Shown: one piece after another, positions 61,324 through 64,000 of the stretch
Layout: every line of letters begins with the position of its first letter
Position numbering within the stretch: the first letter of the stretch is position 1
Assembly: GCA_003024785.1 (NCBI GenBank)
Contig: PUQB01000226.1
Location: forward strand, 289,001 to 353,000
Reading direction: 5' to 3'
DNA: 64,000 bases
Source of the DNA: Selaginella tamariscina
Lineage: Eukaryota > Streptophyta > Lycopodiopsida > Selaginellales > Selaginellaceae
The notes under the pieces: generated by a model
The model's input: the letters and a program-made list of their open reading frames with translations, nothing else
What the model was told of the DNA's origin: nothing
Database searches by the model: none
Translations under genes and position numbers: made by a program

Positions 61324-62425
61324 GTATGGCAAGCAGCAGAAGAGTTCCGGAGGGTGACAAAGACAACTTTGCCAAATGTTGTGGGTGCTATCGATTGCAC
61401 CCACTTTCTAATCGTGCAACCAGAAGGTAGCGGCCAGGATTACAGCGATAGGAAACAGGACTACTCAGTCGTCATGCAAGCTGTAGTGGATGCCAAGAAG
61501 AGATTCATTAGCATATATGTAGGCTGGCCAGGTATTTCTTTCAGTAGTTATATTGAATTGAAATGTTTAATGTTGATGTTTCAGGTAGTGTTCACGACAT
61601 GAGAGTCTATAGGAACAGCCCTTTAAATCAAATGATAGAACAAGAACAAGTTCTTCAGCAACCAGAGATATATCTTCTAGGCCAAAAGGTGAAACCATAT
61701 ATGGTAGGTGATAAGGGGTATCAATTGCTCCCTTGGATCCTCACTCCATATAAAGGTAATAAATTGATTTTAAATCCTTTGATTAAATCGCTCAACTATT
61801 TTGTAGTGGGGCTTGGCCAAGCTGACAATGTTATTACAAGGAATTTCAACAAGCAACATACAAAAGCTCGAGTGGTTGTGGAGGATGCCTTCGGGCTACT
61901 GAAACAAAAGTTCAGGTTTTTGGACCAGCGACAATGGATGGCAGTGGAAAACATGCCAAACATATGGGCGAGTTGTTGCATCTTGCATAATTTGTTCATT
62001 GATTTGAAGGATACGAATGTGGAGGCATTGCTTGATGAACATCATAGGATGGAAGGCAATGCTGAAGATAACACTGAAGCTTAGGAGGAAGAATATCGAG
62101 GCGCGCTAAATGCGACTGAGGACGGGATTGAAATTCGTCATGTTATTGCTCAGTGGATTTTCATTCCACAATGAAGATTGAGCTGAAGCTCACATTATCT
62201 GAGATTCAAAAATTTGAATTTAAATTCTACGTTTGAAATGATAAACAGAAACTGCTAAAAGGATATGTGCAGAAGCGTTACTTTTAAGGCTCTTTTACAA
62301 TCCTTTTAAGCGAATATTCCTTAACCTTAAAGATCGTATTAAAAGGTAGTGCGGTTTGGGTTTTAAGATATTTCTTTTAAATGCTTAAAAGAGACTTTTA
62401 AGCAAGAGACAGGTGCGGAGGCCCC

Positions 62426-62535
62426 TATTACCGTTTTAATGTGTGTGTATATATATTATACAATGCTGAAACCTAAATTATTAAACCTCTCTCTTGTTAT
62501 TTAATTCTAACTATTATACATGAACTCAGTGTATA
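62426..62535. repeat. Right remnant of array unit 5
   Basis: After the TATTA duplication, CCGTTTTAATGTGTGTG, AATGCTGAAACC, AAATTATTAAACCTCTCTC and GAACTCAGTGTATA match the distal spacer repeat of units 2-4 (about 36716-36842). The 2.2-kb block between the two spacer repeats is absent here, and the array ends. Confidence 0.8.
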
Positions 62536-63520
62536 CACCATACATGAGGTCTGTATGAATGTTAATAACCGGTCGAGTGCTTATTAAAGGTTTTGTTAAT
62601 ACTGGAATACACCATGCATGAGGTTTATTAAATATAGTGAGGACCAGAAATTTTCTATTAATTTAAGGTACTGTATTATTTTTTCTAATATTTGTAGGAC
62701 ATTAATTAATAAAAACAATAGCCTAAATAAATATATTTTTGCAAAATTATTTTTAAAAAAATAATAATAAAAGCAATATGAGCCGTTACACATTCGGCCT
62801 CTTGTGTATATATATAACTAAGTAACTAAATATATACCTAGAGCTCAACCAGTGCATTGATTTTTACTTTATGTATATTTAGTTTTGTGCATATATAAGA
62901 ATCTATATGACTTAAGTTCTTATATTGAAGCAGATATAATATTATACGTGTACATGCATGTAACGTTTGTGTATAAATGTCAATGCATACATTATATATG
63001 CATTGTTATGTTTAGACACACACACACACATGTGTGTGTGTGCGTGTGAATTGTTATGTTTATACATACATATATATCTAAACCTTGGTTCGGTACCAGC
63101 AAGATAAGCTGGAAACGAACACTGCAGGATTAGCTGAAGATCGGTTGAAATTTTTGTGTGAAGGAAGGAAAGAAGAATAATGCCTGCTGCTGCATTGCCA
63201 TGTTCCATGTATCTACTTGTTCATCATGTATACCATATCCATTAGTTTCTAATGTATGGTTATGCCCACGTCATATGTATTATATTATAATGCACAATTT
63301 AATTATGTGTACATGTGTGCATATGTTTATGAATATATTGTATATAGTGTAGTGTGTATTTTGAACTTTATTTATATTAATTTCTATATTTATCCATAAA
63401 TATAATTTCAATTGTGTATAAGATTTCCGTGTTTTCAGATGATGTATTTTTTTAATTATGCTCTAGTTTTGTAAGATACTGTATATATGTAAATACTGTA
63501 TATACGCATGTATATATATA
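62536..63520. other. AT-rich flank, no gene seen
   Basis: It holds TA and CA simple repeats (for example 63017-63048) and a short repeated phrase (ACACCATACATGAGGT/ACACCATGCATGAGGT near 62535 and 62609). I see no convincing gene or element end. Confidence 0.55.
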
Positions 63521-63529
63521 CACATGCAT

Positions 63530-63748
63530 AGTGACACATGGGTGGTGATCTGGCCATGTGTCAGTGCCACGTGTTGCATGTGTGCCATGTGGCAGAAGGT
63601 CTCCTGTATATAAGCAAGGTTTTGTACTTTAATAAAGTATCACATTTTTGTGCATATTTATTTATTCTTTCATTGGTGGAGAAGTTGAGCATTCATTTTC
63701 TTCCGCCTCTTCCTTTCTTATTTTTTTATGACAATGAATGTGGAGACG
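63530..63748 (+). promoter_or_regulatory. Promoter/LTR-like region of a truncated retroelement
   Basis: TATATAAG at 63607-63614 is followed by AATAAA at 63631, as in LTRs that carry both promoter and polyadenylation signals, just upstream of a gag-like frame. I could not define LTR ends. Confidence 0.35.
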
Positions 63749-64000
63749 GCTTTTAGTATTATTGCAAACTGCTATTGATGCACATACTAAGTTATTGGAG
63801 CGCTTTGTTGAGGGTCCGTCCTCTTCTTTCCCGCATGAGCCTCCTGCCAAGGGATCTGCTTCTAATACTCCTTCGTCTTCTTCACATGCCACAAATCCGA
63901 GGTTTGATCATTTCCAAGTTATTGTTCGTTACCATGGTTGGGATGAGGCCTGTGCTCTCAAAGAATTCCCTACATGTTTGGAAGGCCATGTGCTCAAATG
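63749..64000 (+). CDS. Gag-like fragment running off the right edge
   Basis: An open frame from about 63749 (LQTAIDAHTKLLERFVEG), through a Ser/Pro-rich stretch, ends in FDHFQVIVRYHGWDEACALK and FPTCLEGHVLK, which resembles the start of a retrotransposon gag domain (substrate-like FDG...W...F). The rest lies outside the window, and no start codon is evident. Assignment rests on this short stretch. Confidence 0.45.

Larger units (their letters stand above)
56139..62084 (+). pseudogene. Harbinger DDE transposase, split by LTR element
   Basis: The 5' part at 56375-56721 holds WWVKPRSVTWFDIYMCNFYD-like sequence, FIHLYRQLAPVIQRQNTRYR and LAATLHKLIHN. An upstream frame (56139-56378) is one shift away from it. 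The coding sequence is cut at 56721 by the LTR element and resumes in the same phase at 61329 (QAAEEFRRVT). The catalytic region then reads VVGAIDCTHF (first Asp), a 53-bp GT-AG intron (61532-61584), SVHDMRVYRNSP, VGDKGYQLLPWILTPY (second Asp) and ARVVVEDAFGLLKQKFRFL (Glu). The frame ends at TAG 62082-62084, but stays open for about 32 further codons (EEEYRGALNATED...AQWIF), which look like the normal C-terminus. As it stands it is disrupted by the insertion. Confidence 0.85.
54032..62425 (+). mobile_element. PIF/Harbinger-type DNA transposon with nested LTR element
   Basis: Perfect 16-bp terminal inverted repeats, GGGGCCTCCGCACCTG (54032-54047) and CAGGTGCGGAGGCCCC (62410-62425), bound the element. 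The flanks show TATTA on both sides (54027-54031, 62426-62430), and other array units have the empty site GATATTACCG. It encodes the two proteins typical of PIF/Harbinger elements, a Myb/SANT-like DNA-binding protein and a DDE transposase, in the same orientation. Without the 4.6-kb nested LTR element it would be about 3.8 kb. Harbinger elements usually duplicate 3 bp (TTA or TAA); here the symmetrical reading is 5 bp. Confidence 0.92.
24043..62535. repeat. Tandem array of five ~6.5-kb units
   Basis: The landmark TGCACACAGACACAC...GCGTATACTG recurs at 24043, 30502, 37019, 43530 and 50043, giving periods of 6459, 6517, 6511 and 6513 bp. Each unit holds one minus-strand five-exon gene and an AT-rich spacer. 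Unit 5 is cut by a Harbinger element at 54032-62425 and ends near 62535 without the 2.2-kb distal spacer. Divergence between copies is mostly short indels and microsatellite length changes. Unequal crossing-over is the simplest origin. Confidence 0.95.

Overview
The window looks like nuclear DNA of an early-diverging land plant, and a lycophyte such as Selaginella is my best guess. The reasons are pentatricopeptide-repeat (PPR) coding remnants, a nodulin-like MFS transporter remnant, plant-type chromoviral and Copia LTR retrotransposons, a PIF/Harbinger transposon, and very short GT-AG introns of about 44-60 bp. The species is inference; the short introns are read directly.

Layout. 1-5.7 kb: decayed host genes, comprising a PPR tail (+), a nodulin-like/MFS transporter (-) and a PPR gene (-) whose 5' end is fused to a copied piece of the transporter. 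5.7-8.4 kb: AT-rich DNA plus a short tandem repeat. 8.37-15.81 kb: a full-length Ty3 chromovirus-like element (LTR-gag-PR-RT-RH-IN-chromodomain-LTR) with frameshifts; its LTRs carry telomere-like motifs. 15.8-19.7 kb: retroelement debris, comprising an inverted LTR, an inverted gag, another gag piece, and a Copia RT/RNase H tail with a 338-bp tandem duplication. 19.67-23.93 kb: a second, smaller Ty3 element with a perfect 5-bp target duplication (CCAAG), inserted into that debris.

24.04-62.54 kb: the main feature, a tandem array of five units of about 6.5 kb. Each unit has one minus-strand five-exon gene of about 2.5 kb plus about 4 kb of AT-rich spacer. Spliced, the gene encodes a SAM-like header, a P-loop NTPase, a region with a D-x12-Q-[VS]-S...H signature resembling the restriction-endonuclease-like domain of Crinkler/RHS-type effectors, and a C-terminal PHD finger. 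I read copy 4 as fully open (764 codons). Copies 1, 2, 3 and 5 each carry different small lesions. Copies 2-4 share two markers that copies 1 and 5 lack, which points to amplification from the middle of the array.

In unit 5 an 8.4-kb PIF/Harbinger element with perfect 16-bp terminal inverted repeats interrupts the spacer. It encodes a Myb/SANT-like protein and a DDE transposase. The transposase ORF is itself split by a 4.6-kb LTR element in the opposite orientation that carries only gag and a protease-like region (TR-GAG type), flanked by a perfect GTATG duplication. The window ends in AT-rich DNA and the start of another gag-bearing element running off the right edge.

The nesting gives a relative order: unit 5 formed, then Harbinger inserted, then the TR-GAG element inserted. 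No rRNA, tRNA or CRISPR features were seen.
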